From contig NZ_JAPKNJ010000001.1 in NCBI RefSeq assembly GCF_026343945.1, forward strand, positions 2,170,001-2,234,000: DNA of 64,000 nt. Direction: 5' to 3'. Source of the DNA: Kaistia algarum. Lineage in GTDB: Bacteria > Pseudomonadota > Alphaproteobacteria > Rhizobiales > Kaistiaceae. The notes beneath the pieces were generated by a model. It had not been told where the DNA came from. It made no database searches and saw only the letters and a list, made by a program, of their open reading frames with translations. A program made the translations under genes and the position numbers. Shown in pieces: positions 25,772-33,799 of this stretch (its first letter is position 1; each line of letters opens with the position of its first letter).

Positions 25772-26869
25772 TTAGTCGCGACGCTCCTTCGGCTCGCCGG
25801 CCTCGACGGCGCGCATGGCCGCGACGAGTTCAGCGGCCGCGAGCGGGCGCTCGAAATTGCGGGCGTGCGGGGCGGCAAGGGTCGGAACGGCAATGGCCGC
25901 CAGAAGGTCATCGTCGACGCGGTCGGCGCCGAGCGCTGCGAGCGTCTTCGGCAGGCCGATCCGGTCATAGAAGCCGTAGAGATCGTCGAAGAAGTCGGTG
26001 TCGCGATCCGCTTCGAGCGCGAGCTGGACCAGCAGCGCATAGGCGACCTGAAGCCCGTGCTGCGCCTCGCGCGCGCCCGGAACCTTCGAAAGGCCGCGGG
26101 TCATGGCATGGGCGATGGAAAGGCCTCCGCTCTCGAAGCCGAGGCCGCTCATCAGCAGGACGGCCTCTATCAACTGCTCGAAGACGGCATCCGGCCTGCC
26201 CGTGCCGGCGAGCCGCAATCCTGCCTCGGCATTGGCACGCAGGATGGTATAGCATTCCCGGGCGAGGACGACGCCGGAGAGTGACGGCCGCGCGCCGAAC
26301 ATGTTGGTCCCGCCGGTCCGAAGGCACTGCTCGGCCTCGAATTTCTTGGTCAGAGCGTCACCGATGCCGGCCAGAAGAAAAGGGCGGGGTGCGGCGGCGA
26401 TCAGCTCCGTGTCGACGACGACATAGCGCGGGCTCGCCGGCAAGTGCCGGACTTCGAGCAACTGATGGGTCTCGTCATAGACAACGTAGTTTTTCGAGGT
26501 CGGGGCGTCGTTGGAGGCGACGGTCGGCAGGGAGATGAAGGCGACGCCGCGCGCATGGCTGATCGCCTTGCCGGTATCGATGCATTTCCCGCCGCCGGCC
26601 GCGATGAGGACATCGGCCTCGATGGCGGAGAGGCGCGCTCCGAGATCGGCGATGGCGGCTTCGGTCACCTCGCCTTCCGTCGCTTCAAAATGGACGGCAA
26701 CGCCGGCGCGTTCGCAGCTGGAACGTACGCGCGCCTCGATCATGCCGAGCACAAACCGGTCGGCGAGCACGATGGCACGCCTGCCGCAGACGGCGATCCA
26801 CTCTCCAGCCCGATCGAGGATGCCGGGGCCCTGAACGTAGCGCCCCGGAGCTCCGAATACGAAGCTCAT
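25772..26869 (-). CDS. Glycerol dehydrogenase-like, iron-dependent alcohol dehydrogenase family
   Basis: This 365-aa protein resembles GldA. The NAD-binding half has GAPGRYVQGPGILD at the N terminus and DVLIAAGGGKCIDTGKAISH near 84-103. The metal half has GIGDALTKKFEAEQ (Asp ligand), SIAHAMTRGL and REAQHGLQVAYALL (two His ligands), matching the Asp-His-His zinc or iron site. These enzymes interconvert polyols and ketoses such as glycerol/dihydroxyacetone. The ATG at 26869 is preferred over the GTG just before it because GGAGG sits six bases upstream. It heads the minus-strand operon, with an operator copy 42 bp upstream. Confidence 0.91.
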   Translation of the reverse strand: MSFVFGAPGRYVQGPGILDRAGEWIAVCGRRAIVLADRFVLGMIEARVRSSCERAGVAVHFEATEGEVTEAAIADLGARLSAIEADVLIAAGGGKCIDTGKAISHARGVAFISLPTVASNDAPTSKNYVVYDETHQLLEVRHLPASPRYVVVDTELIAAAPRPFLLAGIGDALTKKFEAEQCLRTGGTNMFGARPSLSGVVLARECYTILRANAEAGLRLAGTGRPDAVFEQLIEAVLLMSGLGFESGGLSIAHAMTRGLSKVPGAREAQHGLQVAYALLVQLALEADRDTDFFDDLYGFYDRIGLPKTLAALGADRVDDDLLAAIAVPTLAAPHARNFERPLAAAELVAAMRAVEAGEPKERRD

Positions 26870-26910
26870 CACCCGCCTCCTCCCATTCCCTCCGCGTCAA
26901 CTCGGAAGAA

Positions 26911-26930
26911 ATCATGCATGATATATGATG
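26911..26930. promoter_or_regulatory. Operator, ATCATGCATGATATATGATG
   Basis: Contains the perfect palindrome ATCATGCATGAT (26911-26922) and matches the site at 16616-16635 at 16 of 20 positions. It lies 42 bp upstream of the GldA-like start, within the expected promoter of the minus-strand operon. Likely GntR target. Confidence 0.6.
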
Positions 26931-27530
26931 CGTGCTATTAGCCCAGATGACAGCGACCCGCAAGATGTCCGACGGTGTGTAGTGGCGGTCCGCGTGAGCG
27001 AGGCGGTATCATCGGGTGCAAGGGAGGGGCTGGAATGGCGGCCCCCAGCGCTCAGCGCCGGAGGCGATCGAGTTCAGCCTGTCAGGCTGTGCCTGAGCTG
27101 GTCGATACGGATCGGTCGCGAAATTGGAGAACCTGTAGGATGGCTCGGGGCGCACGACCGATGATCGGTTGGGAACTCAGCGCTTTCGCAGGTGAAGATG
27201 TTTGCAGCGCGGCCGAGAGCTGCAATTCAACGGAACGTGTCACGCCGGCCCTCTTACCAGGCGCCGGTTGAAAACTTGAGCGGCGCGGGCAACCAGCTGC
27301 CGTCGCACTTCAAGATGCCGCTCCCGGCGAACAGTCCAAGATAGAGCTTAATCGCGCATCTCCCGATCCGCAGACAGAAGCGCAACAGTCATAGTTCTAC
27401 CGCGGAATCTGCATCCGCGGCAGCGAAACAGACTTCGCTTCGTCTGGACCGGGCTTGAACGCCAGCTGTTTGCAGCGTGGTCCGATCGAGGCGGCTCCGA
27501 AGTGCCGGATCGACCGTCCGATCCCTCGCG
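26931..27530. other. Intergenic region with no supported gene
   Basis: These 600 bp separate the GldA-like gene and the 43-aa basic protein gene, both on the minus strand. Short open frames here lack ribosome-binding sites, known motifs and coherent codon use. One inverted repeat is visible (CCGCGGA 27400-27406, TCCGCGG 27414-27420). The sequence is less GC-biased at third positions than the neighbouring genes, consistent with decayed or non-coding DNA. Confidence 0.45.
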
Positions 27531-27662
27531 CTACTTCTTGGGAACGGTGGCGCTCGCCAGGATTCCCCGGGTGAGCAGGCTTCCCGTCGCTGGCGCCGCC
27601 GCTGGCTTGCTCGCCTTCGGCTTGCGAACTTCGCGATTGCTGTGCTTCTGACCCTTGGCCAT
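27531..27662 (-). CDS. Small basic protein, 43 aa (MAKGQ type)
   Basis: The reverse strand from the ATG at 27662 encodes 43 residues beginning MAKGQKHSNREVRKPK and ending ASATVPKK. AGGGAG lies six bases upstream. It is strongly basic (Lys, Arg) with an Ala/Pro/Ser-rich centre and no membrane segment. Small proteins starting MAKGQ-x-RSN-x-E-x-KKPK are widespread in Hyphomicrobiales, from memory of such genomes; their function is not established. The charge suggests nucleic-acid or ribosome contact, which is only a guess. It stands alone, with about 360 bp of non-coding DNA upstream. Confidence 0.72.
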   Translation of the reverse strand: MAKGQKHSNREVRKPKASKPAAAPATGSLLTRGILASATVPKK

Positions 27663-28020
27663 CACGGTCTCCCTTGCTCTTGCTGCTGGAAATGCTCGAC
27701 CCGCGCCAGAGCGGCAGCCCCATTTCGTCAGGAAATATGGTGGACCATCCGAAGGATATTCACCAGAGGTCGATTTCGTTCCGATCAGAGGCCGAAATAA
27801 ACGCCAGCCGGCCCAAACAGAAATTCCGATCTAGATCGCTCATTCCAGCGATCGAAATCGTGCATTTTACATGGTGTTTATTGGCCATAATTGCAATGCA
27901 ATATACGGAAAACTGAGGACGGGCAGGAATTTTTGTGACGCCCCGACGAAGGGTCAGCGCGGGCGGGCGTCACTCGCCAACGGCCGTTGGCGGGCCGAAC
28001 GATGCACGTTGAGGGCTGAC
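27663..28020. other. Intergenic region, promoter side of the 43-aa gene
   Basis: This 358-bp stretch has a 3' part relatively rich in A and T. An 18-bp perfect palindrome, CGCCAACGGCCGTTGGCG, lies at 27975-27992, just downstream of the receiver gene on the minus strand, and could be its terminator stem, although no U tract follows. No further gene is supported. Confidence 0.45.
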
Positions 28021-28401
28021 CTAATGCGAGGAAATTCCGTGGAGGGCCGTCTCGATGCATTCGAGCAGCAGCTGGCCGTCGAAGGGTTTGGCAAAGAAGC
28101 CGGCGGCACCGGATGTCATCGCCCGCTCGCGGATGCGGATGTCCGGGAACGCGGTAATGAAGATCACCGGTATCGCCATTCCCTCATCGCGCAGTCTTTG
28201 CGCGAGTTCGACGCCTCCGATCGGACCCATCTGGACGTCGGTGATGAGACAGTCGATCGAGGCCCGATCGGCCGCGCAAAGAAAATCCACAGCGGAACCA
28301 AACGTCCGAACAGCCAGGCCCGATGAGCGGATAAGGCTACCGGTAGCCTCGCGCACGGAGGCGTCGTCATCGACAATGGCTATGCAGCTGGTTCGGGGCA
28401 C
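28021..28401 (-). CDS. Single-domain response regulator (receiver only)
   Basis: This 126-aa CheY-like receiver has acidic pocket Asp10-12 (IAIVDDDAS), the phospho-acceptor Asp in CLITDVQMGPIGG (about 55) and the conserved Lys in FFAKPFDG (about 104). There is no output domain. It resembles the receiver of FixJ/NodW proteins, with TFGSAVDFL after helix 1. It is encoded 84 bp downstream of the FixJ-like regulator and probably belongs to the same signalling unit. A lone receiver may act as a phosphate sink or as a competing target of the adjacent histidine kinase. Confidence 0.9.
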   Translation of the reverse strand: MPRTSCIAIVDDDASVREATGSLIRSSGLAVRTFGSAVDFLCAADRASIDCLITDVQMGPIGGVELAQRLRDEGMAIPVIFITAFPDIRIRERAMTSGAAGFFAKPFDGQLLLECIETALHGISSH

Positions 28402-28485
28402 TTCAGGTCCTTGGGGCGGTCGGATGCGCTTGGCCCTTCCAAATCATCTACGCCTTCCGGCGCCCGGCCGAAATCATACGGAAGT

Positions 28486-29127
28486 TTAGGGCGCCTTGCT
28501 CCCGCGGTCGGCTTCGATGGCCTGGAACATCTTGACCAGCTCGGCCAGCGAACGGGCGGCCATTTTCTCCATCAGATGGCCGCGGTGGATCTTGACGGTG
28601 ATCTCGCTGACACCGAGTTCGCCCGCGACCTGCTTGTTCATCAGCCCGCGCGTCACCAGAGCCATGACCTGGCGCTCGCGAGCGGTGAGTGTGTCATATC
28701 GGGCGGTCAGGAGGGCGAGTTCGCGTTCCGATTGGCGCCGCGTCCGATCGCGCGCCAGCGCATCGGAAACGGCATCCAGCATGTCCTGATCGCGAAACGG
28801 CTTGATCAGGAAGTCCGTGGCGCCGGCTTTCATCGCCCGAACCGACATCGGCACGTCGCCATGCCCTGTCATGAAGACGATCGGGATGTTGTTGCCGAGC
28901 TTCGCCAACTGGCTCTGGAAATCGAGACCGCTCACGCCCGGCAAGCGCACATCGAGGACCAGGCAGCTCTCCGCCGACGCTGGCCCCCTGTCGAGAAACT
29001 CGGCCGTCGACGCATAGAGTTCCACCCGTATTCCCACGGAGCGAAACAGGCTGCTCAACGCCTCGCGCAGCGATAGGTCGTCGTCGACGACGAATACGGT
29101 CGGTGCGAGGTTCGCCTCGGCCTTCAT
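28486..29127 (-). CDS. FixJ-like two-component response regulator
   Basis: This 213-aa protein has an N-terminal receiver (residues 8-125), with VFVVDDDLSLREAL, phospho-Asp in CLVLDVRLPGVSGLD and Lys in FLIKPFRDQ. A LuxR-type HTH follows (about 143-200), with LTARERQVMALVTRGLMNKQVAGELGVSE. The FixJ/TodT/NodW subgroup fits this length and linker. The start overlaps the histidine kinase stop as ATGA, so both are made from one mRNA and should be cognate. The genes under its control cannot be read from the sequence. Confidence 0.94.
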   Translation of the reverse strand: MKAEANLAPTVFVVDDDLSLREALSSLFRSVGIRVELYASTAEFLDRGPASAESCLVLDVRLPGVSGLDFQSQLAKLGNNIPIVFMTGHGDVPMSVRAMKAGATDFLIKPFRDQDMLDAVSDALARDRTRRQSERELALLTARYDTLTARERQVMALVTRGLMNKQVAGELGVSEITVKIHRGHLMEKMAARSLAELVKMFQAIEADRGSKAP

Positions 29128-30737
29128 GCCGCCTCCCTATGGCGTGGAAATGCGACCTCGAACACTGCGCCGGACGGGGTTCCGGCAATAGCGCGGATGC
29201 GGCCGCCATGCGCTTCAACGATCGACCGGCAAATGGAGAGCCCCATGCCCATGCCGTTCGCCTTGGTGGTGTAGAAGGGGTTGAACAGCCTGTCCGGCAC
29301 GCCGTCCGGAAAGCCGGGACCCGTATCTTCGACGGTGAACACGACCATTTCCTCCGCGCCGCGCGAGCGCAACGTCAAGGTCCGGGCCGGTCCGCCCGCC
29401 GCCGACATGGCCTGAATGGCGTTCATCATCAGGTTGAGGAAAACCTGCTGAAGCTGGACACGGTCGCCGATCGCCGGCGGCACGGCGCGATCGAGATCGA
29501 GATGCAGCATCACCTGATGCGCGGCGATTTCCCGCTGCACCAGGACCAGCGTCTCCTCGGCAACCTCGTTGATGTCGAGCGACGCCTGCTGCGGCGCGCC
29601 ATTGCTCGACAGGGAGCGGAGCCTCTGGATCACGTCGCTCGCGCGTTTCGCATCGGAAATCATGCGCTCCAGAGAGCTGCGAACCTCGCCAAGGTCCGGC
29701 TGGTCGCGCCCGGCCCAGCGCAGGCCGGCCTGGCCATTGGTCACGATCGCCGCCAATGGCTGGTTGACCTCATGGGCGATCGACGCGGTCAATTCTCCCA
29801 GCGTCGCCACCCGGGAGACATGGGCGAGTTCCGCCTGGGCCTTCTGCAACGCATATTCGGCCTCGCGCCGCGCCGTCACATCCATGAAGCTGACGAGGAC
29901 CTGTCCGAAGGGCGGGTCGACCGGCGGCATGGCGAAGGTGCAGACGACATCGACACGCCGCCCGCCGAGAGCCAGCATGATGGTCTCGGCCTCGAAGCTC
30001 GGTCTTCTCTCCGCCACCGCATCCAGCAGCGCCCAGACCGCATCCTCCGTCTCGTAGGGGATAAGGAGGGTGAAGGCATGTCGGAGCGCACCGACATTGT
30101 CGGCCGCGAACAGCTTCAACGTCGTCTGGTTGGCGTTGGTGATGCGGATCAGGTCGAGTGCCTTGCGGCCGAATTCCGGGCGGGCTGAGCGAAGCTCACG
30201 CATCGTCGCGAACCCTTCCGCCTTCACCCTGTCGATTTCCTTCGCCAGATCGGAGAAATCCATCTCGACGATCGCGGTACCCGAGGCGAGAAAAATGTTG
30301 CGATAGCGCGCCTTGCTCCGCTCAAGCACCGCGATGCCGTTGCGCACCTTGAGCGCAAGGAAGGTCGTGATCGCGATAGCCGACAGGCTGACGGCGCACC
30401 GCGCCGCCGCGCCGCTCGTGGGGTTGGCAGCGTGAGACACGAAGAAGCTGATCAGCGTCAGGACCATGCAGCCGGCCGCGATCCACAGCATTCCGCGCTG
30501 GTCGGCAAAACTGAGCGACAGCATCACCACGCTGACATAGAGCACCGCGATGGCGACATCGAACGGCGTCAACGTATCGAAGGCGAAGATCCCCGCTGCG
30601 ATCAACAGCGCGGCCAGAGGCGAAAACAGGGGAGTGCCACGCTGTTGCAAGCCGAACTCCAAGCCGGATCCGATGAACCTCGGTCTGGATAGGCGGCTTC
30701 GCCACGAACGTCCACTTCTGGCGAGGCTAGGTTTCAT
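29124..30737 (-). CDS. Membrane PAS sensor histidine kinase
   Basis: The start is taken at the ATG at 30737 (MKPSLARSGRSW), giving 537 aa; an in-frame start at 30797 would add 20 residues. Three or four membrane spans lie at about 38-130, with very short outer loops, so the signal may be sensed in or near the membrane. A PAS-like region (145-290) is followed by the H-box ELTASIAHEVNQPLAAI with His322, N-box NLMMNAIQAM, G1 DTGPGFP and G2 GMGMGLSICRS. This is the HPK4-type layout of FixL/NodV kinases. No haem-binding FixL PAS motif is recognisable, so oxygen sensing is not claimed. Confidence 0.93.
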   Translation of the reverse strand: MKPSLARSGRSWRSRLSRPRFIGSGLEFGLQQRGTPLFSPLAALLIAAGIFAFDTLTPFDVAIAVLYVSVVMLSLSFADQRGMLWIAAGCMVLTLISFFVSHAANPTSGAAARCAVSLSAIAITTFLALKVRNGIAVLERSKARYRNIFLASGTAIVEMDFSDLAKEIDRVKAEGFATMRELRSARPEFGRKALDLIRITNANQTTLKLFAADNVGALRHAFTLLIPYETEDAVWALLDAVAERRPSFEAETIMLALGGRRVDVVCTFAMPPVDPPFGQVLVSFMDVTARREAEYALQKAQAELAHVSRVATLGELTASIAHEVNQPLAAIVTNGQAGLRWAGRDQPDLGEVRSSLERMISDAKRASDVIQRLRSLSSNGAPQQASLDINEVAEETLVLVQREIAAHQVMLHLDLDRAVPPAIGDRVQLQQVFLNLMMNAIQAMSAAGGPARTLTLRSRGAEEMVVFTVEDTGPGFPDGVPDRLFNPFYTTKANGMGMGLSICRSIVEAHGGRIRAIAGTPSGAVFEVAFPRHREAA

Positions 30738-31020
30738 CGTGTCCCCGTCTCGGGAGGCGAGTTCCAAGGACTGCCACGGGCTGGCGGGGGGCGCCACCTA
30801 TACGCAGGTATGCCGCGACCGAAACGAGCATTGAATTTTGGAGCGCCGCGCCGGGGCCTAGTCTCTCACCATCGAAACCGAACGGAGCTACGACGGCGGC
30901 GACCACCCTGGAACAGTCCCGGTACCCGCCATCGTCCTTCCAGATGAACCCCGCCGGCCGGATACACCGGTCCGGATGCGATCGGCAAAGAGCTTCTGCT
31001 ATCCCGAAAGGAACGCGACC

Positions 31021-31539
31021 ATGACCACTTCCGACGCTGCACGCCTTCGCAAGACTCCTCTGCGCACGCCTTCCGATCTCGGCGAGAATGCCGTCAAGGA
31101 CATATCAGCGGCGCTCACCGGTGTGCTGGCCGATGCCTTCGCGCTCTACATCAAGACGAAGAATTTCCACTGGCACATGTCCGGCCCGCATTTCCGGGAC
31201 TATCACCTGATGCTCGACGAGCAGGGCGAGCAGATCTTCGCGATCACCGACGATGTCGCCGAGCGCTGCCGCAAGATTGGCGGCACGACGCTGCGCTCGA
31301 TCGGCCAGATCGCCCGGGAACAGCGCATTCCCGACAATGACGCGGACTATGTGACGCCCGAGGACATGCTGGCCGAACTGGCGCAGGACAACCGCATCTT
31401 CGCCAGCCTGCTGCGCGCCGCCCACGCCGTTTGCGAGGAACACAACGATTTCGCATCGACCAGTCTGATCGAGAACTGGCTGGACGAGGCCGAACGGCGG
31501 ACCTGGTTCCTCTTCGAAGCGAGCCGCAAGGCCGTCTGA
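31021..31539 (+). CDS. dps: Dps/ferritin-like DNA-protection protein
   Basis: This 172-aa protein starts at the ATG at 31021, with AAGGA upstream. The ferroxidase motif NFHWHMSGPHFRDYHLMLDEQ is split over residues 48-68 (His50, His62, Asp66), and the dodecamer fold is supported by helix IFAITDDVAERCRKIGGTTLRSI. Dps stores iron as ferric mineral and uses H2O2 to oxidise Fe(II), protecting DNA. The N-terminal tail has several Arg and Lys residues that could bind DNA. A possible general-stress promoter (GGAAC at 30910-30914) has the wrong spacing to its partner, so regulation stays open. It stands alone, divergent from the histidine kinase. Confidence 0.93.
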   Translation: MTTSDAARLRKTPLRTPSDLGENAVKDISAALTGVLADAFALYIKTKNFHWHMSGPHFRDYHLMLDEQGEQIFAITDDVAERCRKIGGTTLRSIGQIAREQRIPDNDADYVTPEDMLAELAQDNRIFASLLRAAHAVCEEHNDFASTSLIENWLDEAERRTWFLFEASRKAV

Positions 31540-31651
31540 TCGATCGAGACTCTCTGACGTTCAGCGAGCGAAGGATCGGCGCTCATAGGCTCTGGCCGCC
31601 GTCCCCGCATGACGCGAGGATGGCGGCAGCCCGGCTCGCCGGGTACCCCGC

Positions 31652-32755
31652 CTATTGCACCATGAAGCGAGAATGATAGGGCAGGCTGGCGGCGCCCCAG
31701 GCTTTTGGGGAGACGAGGCCGCGTCCCAATTGTATGTCGAGCCCCGAAAGCGCCTCGGCGATCTCGGCGCGAAGGAGTTCCGCCATCGGCGCCGGTGCAT
31801 AGGTCGACAGGACCACGGACTGGACGCGGACAAAGTCGAGCAGCGCACCGACCGATTCGGTGATCCTCGCTCGGACGCGCATGCGCCACGCGCGATAGGT
31901 CGGGTCGGCAGGGCCAGACAAGTCCGGCCATTCGCTCAGCGGGACGACATCCGTGCCGATTTCAGCCAGCGCCTGCGTCAGATTGGACAGCCCCACGTCG
32001 TAGCTGGCGCCGGCTTTGCCGTTGTAGATCTGGTGGTTCAGAATCAAACGGCTGTGCAGCCTCGAGCCAAGATAGAAGAACACGAAATCCGACAGGGAGC
32101 GGGCGACGCCGAACAGGCTCTCGCCGCTGGCGGCGGCAGTGATGTCGTTCTGCATGAACACAGGAAGTCCGAATGCGGCTTCGATCCGCGCCCGCGCTCC
32201 GGGCAGATCCGGGCCGACCAGTCTCGTTAGTTCATCCCCGATCGTGGCTTCGTCCGGAACGGCGAGCCCGATCCCAGCGATGCGATCCCGAAGGTTCTCC
32301 GGAACAACCCGGACCGCGGCTTCGATGGCGGCTTGCAGGGGGACCGCGTTCCCGGTGACGTACAGGTCTGAATAGGGGTGCGCCTTGTGGAAGCGTACGC
32401 CGCCGACGAAGTCGATGACGACGACATCGGCCGACCAGGTGCCGAAGCTGATCCCGACCGAGAAGGCCCCTTCGGGGTTCAGCATCATCGGGATGGTCGG
32501 CGGTCCGACCCGTCCGCGCTGGGCCTCGCCCTTGGCAACGAGCCCTTCCTGCTCCAGCGACCGGACGATCACGGATACGGTCTGGGCCGAGAGGCCGGTC
32601 TTCTCGCCGATCTCCAGCCGGGTCGTGCCCTCGTTCTGAAGCAGCAGCGAAAGCACGAGGCGTTCATTGTAGCTCCGGACACTGGGCGCGTTGAGGCCGC
32701 TGGCGCGGTCAGCGATGCGCAGTGGATTCGGCGGAGCGAACCTCATGTCAGGCAA
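31652..32755 (-). CDS. ROK-family transcriptional repressor, atypical
   Basis: This 367-aa protein has a winged HTH at about 25-80 (NERLVLSLLLQNEGTTRLEIGEKTGLSAQTVSVIVRSLEQEGLV) and an actin-like ROK domain after it (FSVGISFGTWSADVVVIDFVGG). Regions VFMQNDITAAASGE and FVFFYLGSRLHSRLIL match ROK sugar repressors such as XylR/NagC. The zinc motif CxCGxxGC expected after the GxAGE block is absent: the sequence reads YNGKAGASYDVGLSNLTQAL instead. That suggests an altered ligand site. It is next to an esterase gene and divergent from a ribose-type importer, whose operon is its likely target. Confidence 0.88.
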   Translation of the reverse strand: MPDMRFAPPNPLRIADRASGLNAPSVRSYNERLVLSLLLQNEGTTRLEIGEKTGLSAQTVSVIVRSLEQEGLVAKGEAQRGRVGPPTIPMMLNPEGAFSVGISFGTWSADVVVIDFVGGVRFHKAHPYSDLYVTGNAVPLQAAIEAAVRVVPENLRDRIAGIGLAVPDEATIGDELTRLVGPDLPGARARIEAAFGLPVFMQNDITAAASGESLFGVARSLSDFVFFYLGSRLHSRLILNHQIYNGKAGASYDVGLSNLTQALAEIGTDVVPLSEWPDLSGPADPTYRAWRMRVRARITESVGALLDFVRVQSVVLSTYAPAPMAELLRAEIAEALSGLDIQLGRGLVSPKAWGAASLPYHSRFMVQ

Positions 32756-32803
32756 GGGGGAAACCTCATCCTAGATTGTGTTACGATCTTCGGCCTGTGT
32801 CGC

Positions 32804-33460
32804 TCACGACGGCTCGTGATCGACCCAGCCGATCGCATCGATCTCCTGCGCGAGCGCAGCGCCCAGCGCCTCATGGGCGTCCGCGCCCATATGGAAACCG
32901 TCGCCCGGATCGCAGGAGCAGACAGAGCCGGCATTGAAGAAATGCACCCCCAGCGAGTCGGCCATGATTTCGAATTCGAGGGCGAGCTGGAGCGATTTCT
33001 CGTGGGCCCCGGCGAAGATCGACTTCCACTCCTTGATTTCCCGAAGCATTGGTGGCGGCGCCACGATCATGATCTCCGGTACGGCGCCTCGAGGTCCCGG
33101 GGCGAGTTCCCTTATGTCGTAGACCAGGCAGCCGATCCCCATCGCGACCTCGGACGCCGGCTTGTTGAACCGCACCTTCAGATCGTTGGTCCCGAGCATG
33201 AGGATGACGAGATCGATCGCGGCGTGGCTCTGCAGACAGGGGCGCAAATAGGTGCGGCCATTCTTGTGGGCTCCCTCGATGGGATCGTCATGTACCGTGG
33301 TCCGGCCGCTGAGCCCCTCCTCGATCACGTACCATCTCTGGCCGAGTTCCCTCTGCAGTACGCCCGGCCATCGAACCTCGCGGCGGAACCGCTCCAGCGG
33401 GCCGCGGCCGGGCATTTGGCCATGCGTATTCGAGTCGCCGAAGCACAGTATTGAGCGCAT
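32804..33460 (-). CDS. SGNH/GDSL hydrolase (esterase), paralogue 1
   Basis: This 218-aa single-domain hydrolase has block I CFGDSNTHG with Ser10 as the nucleophile, block III LVILMLGTNDLK (Asn for the oxyanion hole) and block V PGDGFHMGADAH with Asp and His of the triad. No signal peptide is seen, so it acts in the cytoplasm. The closest functional groups are arylesterases and carbohydrate acetyl-esterases. It shares IEEGLSGRTTVHDDPI-type and APPP blocks with the esterase at 38387. The two bracket the importer, which suggests removal of acyl groups from imported sugars. It lies 48 bp upstream of the ROK gene on the same strand. Confidence 0.92.
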   Translation of the reverse strand: MRSILCFGDSNTHGQMPGRGPLERFRREVRWPGVLQRELGQRWYVIEEGLSGRTTVHDDPIEGAHKNGRTYLRPCLQSHAAIDLVILMLGTNDLKVRFNKPASEVAMGIGCLVYDIRELAPGPRGAVPEIMIVAPPPMLREIKEWKSIFAGAHEKSLQLALEFEIMADSLGVHFFNAGSVCSCDPGDGFHMGADAHEALGAALAQEIDAIGWVDHEPS

Positions 33461-33799
33461 TTCGCTGTCTCGTCAGAAGCTCGGCCGGGTCGGCCGCGCC
33501 GGCCGGATCATCGATCGCCCCGTGCCGCTCCGCAAGGATAGAGATAATCATTCATTCTGACTAATCATTTGACAGCCCTCGGCTTCCGATGCATTAAATT
33601 CACCCGACGGTGGAGATGGAGGCCATTTGTCGAACGCTCGACGGTGCGAGGAGGCACCGACCGGGCGTTTCCAGTGAGTCCAGCGTGATCCTTGGCAGGC
33701 CGGCTCCCGCGCATGCGCGTCCGGGTTTTGCCTTGATCCACCCGATATCGGCAATCTTTACAGATCGGCGTCTTTTGCGGCGCCGATAGGAGGAGAACT
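33461..33799. promoter_or_regulatory. Divergent promoter region of the second ribose-type importer
   Basis: This 339-bp region has two direct repeats of TAATCATT at 33545-33552 and 33562-33569, 17 bp apart. A plus-strand promoter candidate follows: TTGACA (33569-33574), an 18-bp spacer and ATTAAA (33593-33598). The second repeat touches the -35 box, as expected for a repressor site. The rest, to the binding-protein ribosome-binding site (AGGAGG at 33788-33793), holds no recognisable element. Confidence 0.5.

Noticed and set aside
26975..27271. Small plus-strand frames in the 26.9-27.5 kb gap
   Set aside because: No ribosome-binding site, no motif and atypical composition; treated as non-coding.
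30910..30937. GGAAC ... CGTCC before dps, considered as an EcfG general-stress promoter
   Set aside because: The spacer is 18 bp and the -10 element deviates from the usual GGAAC-N16/17-CGTT; not strong enough to claim.
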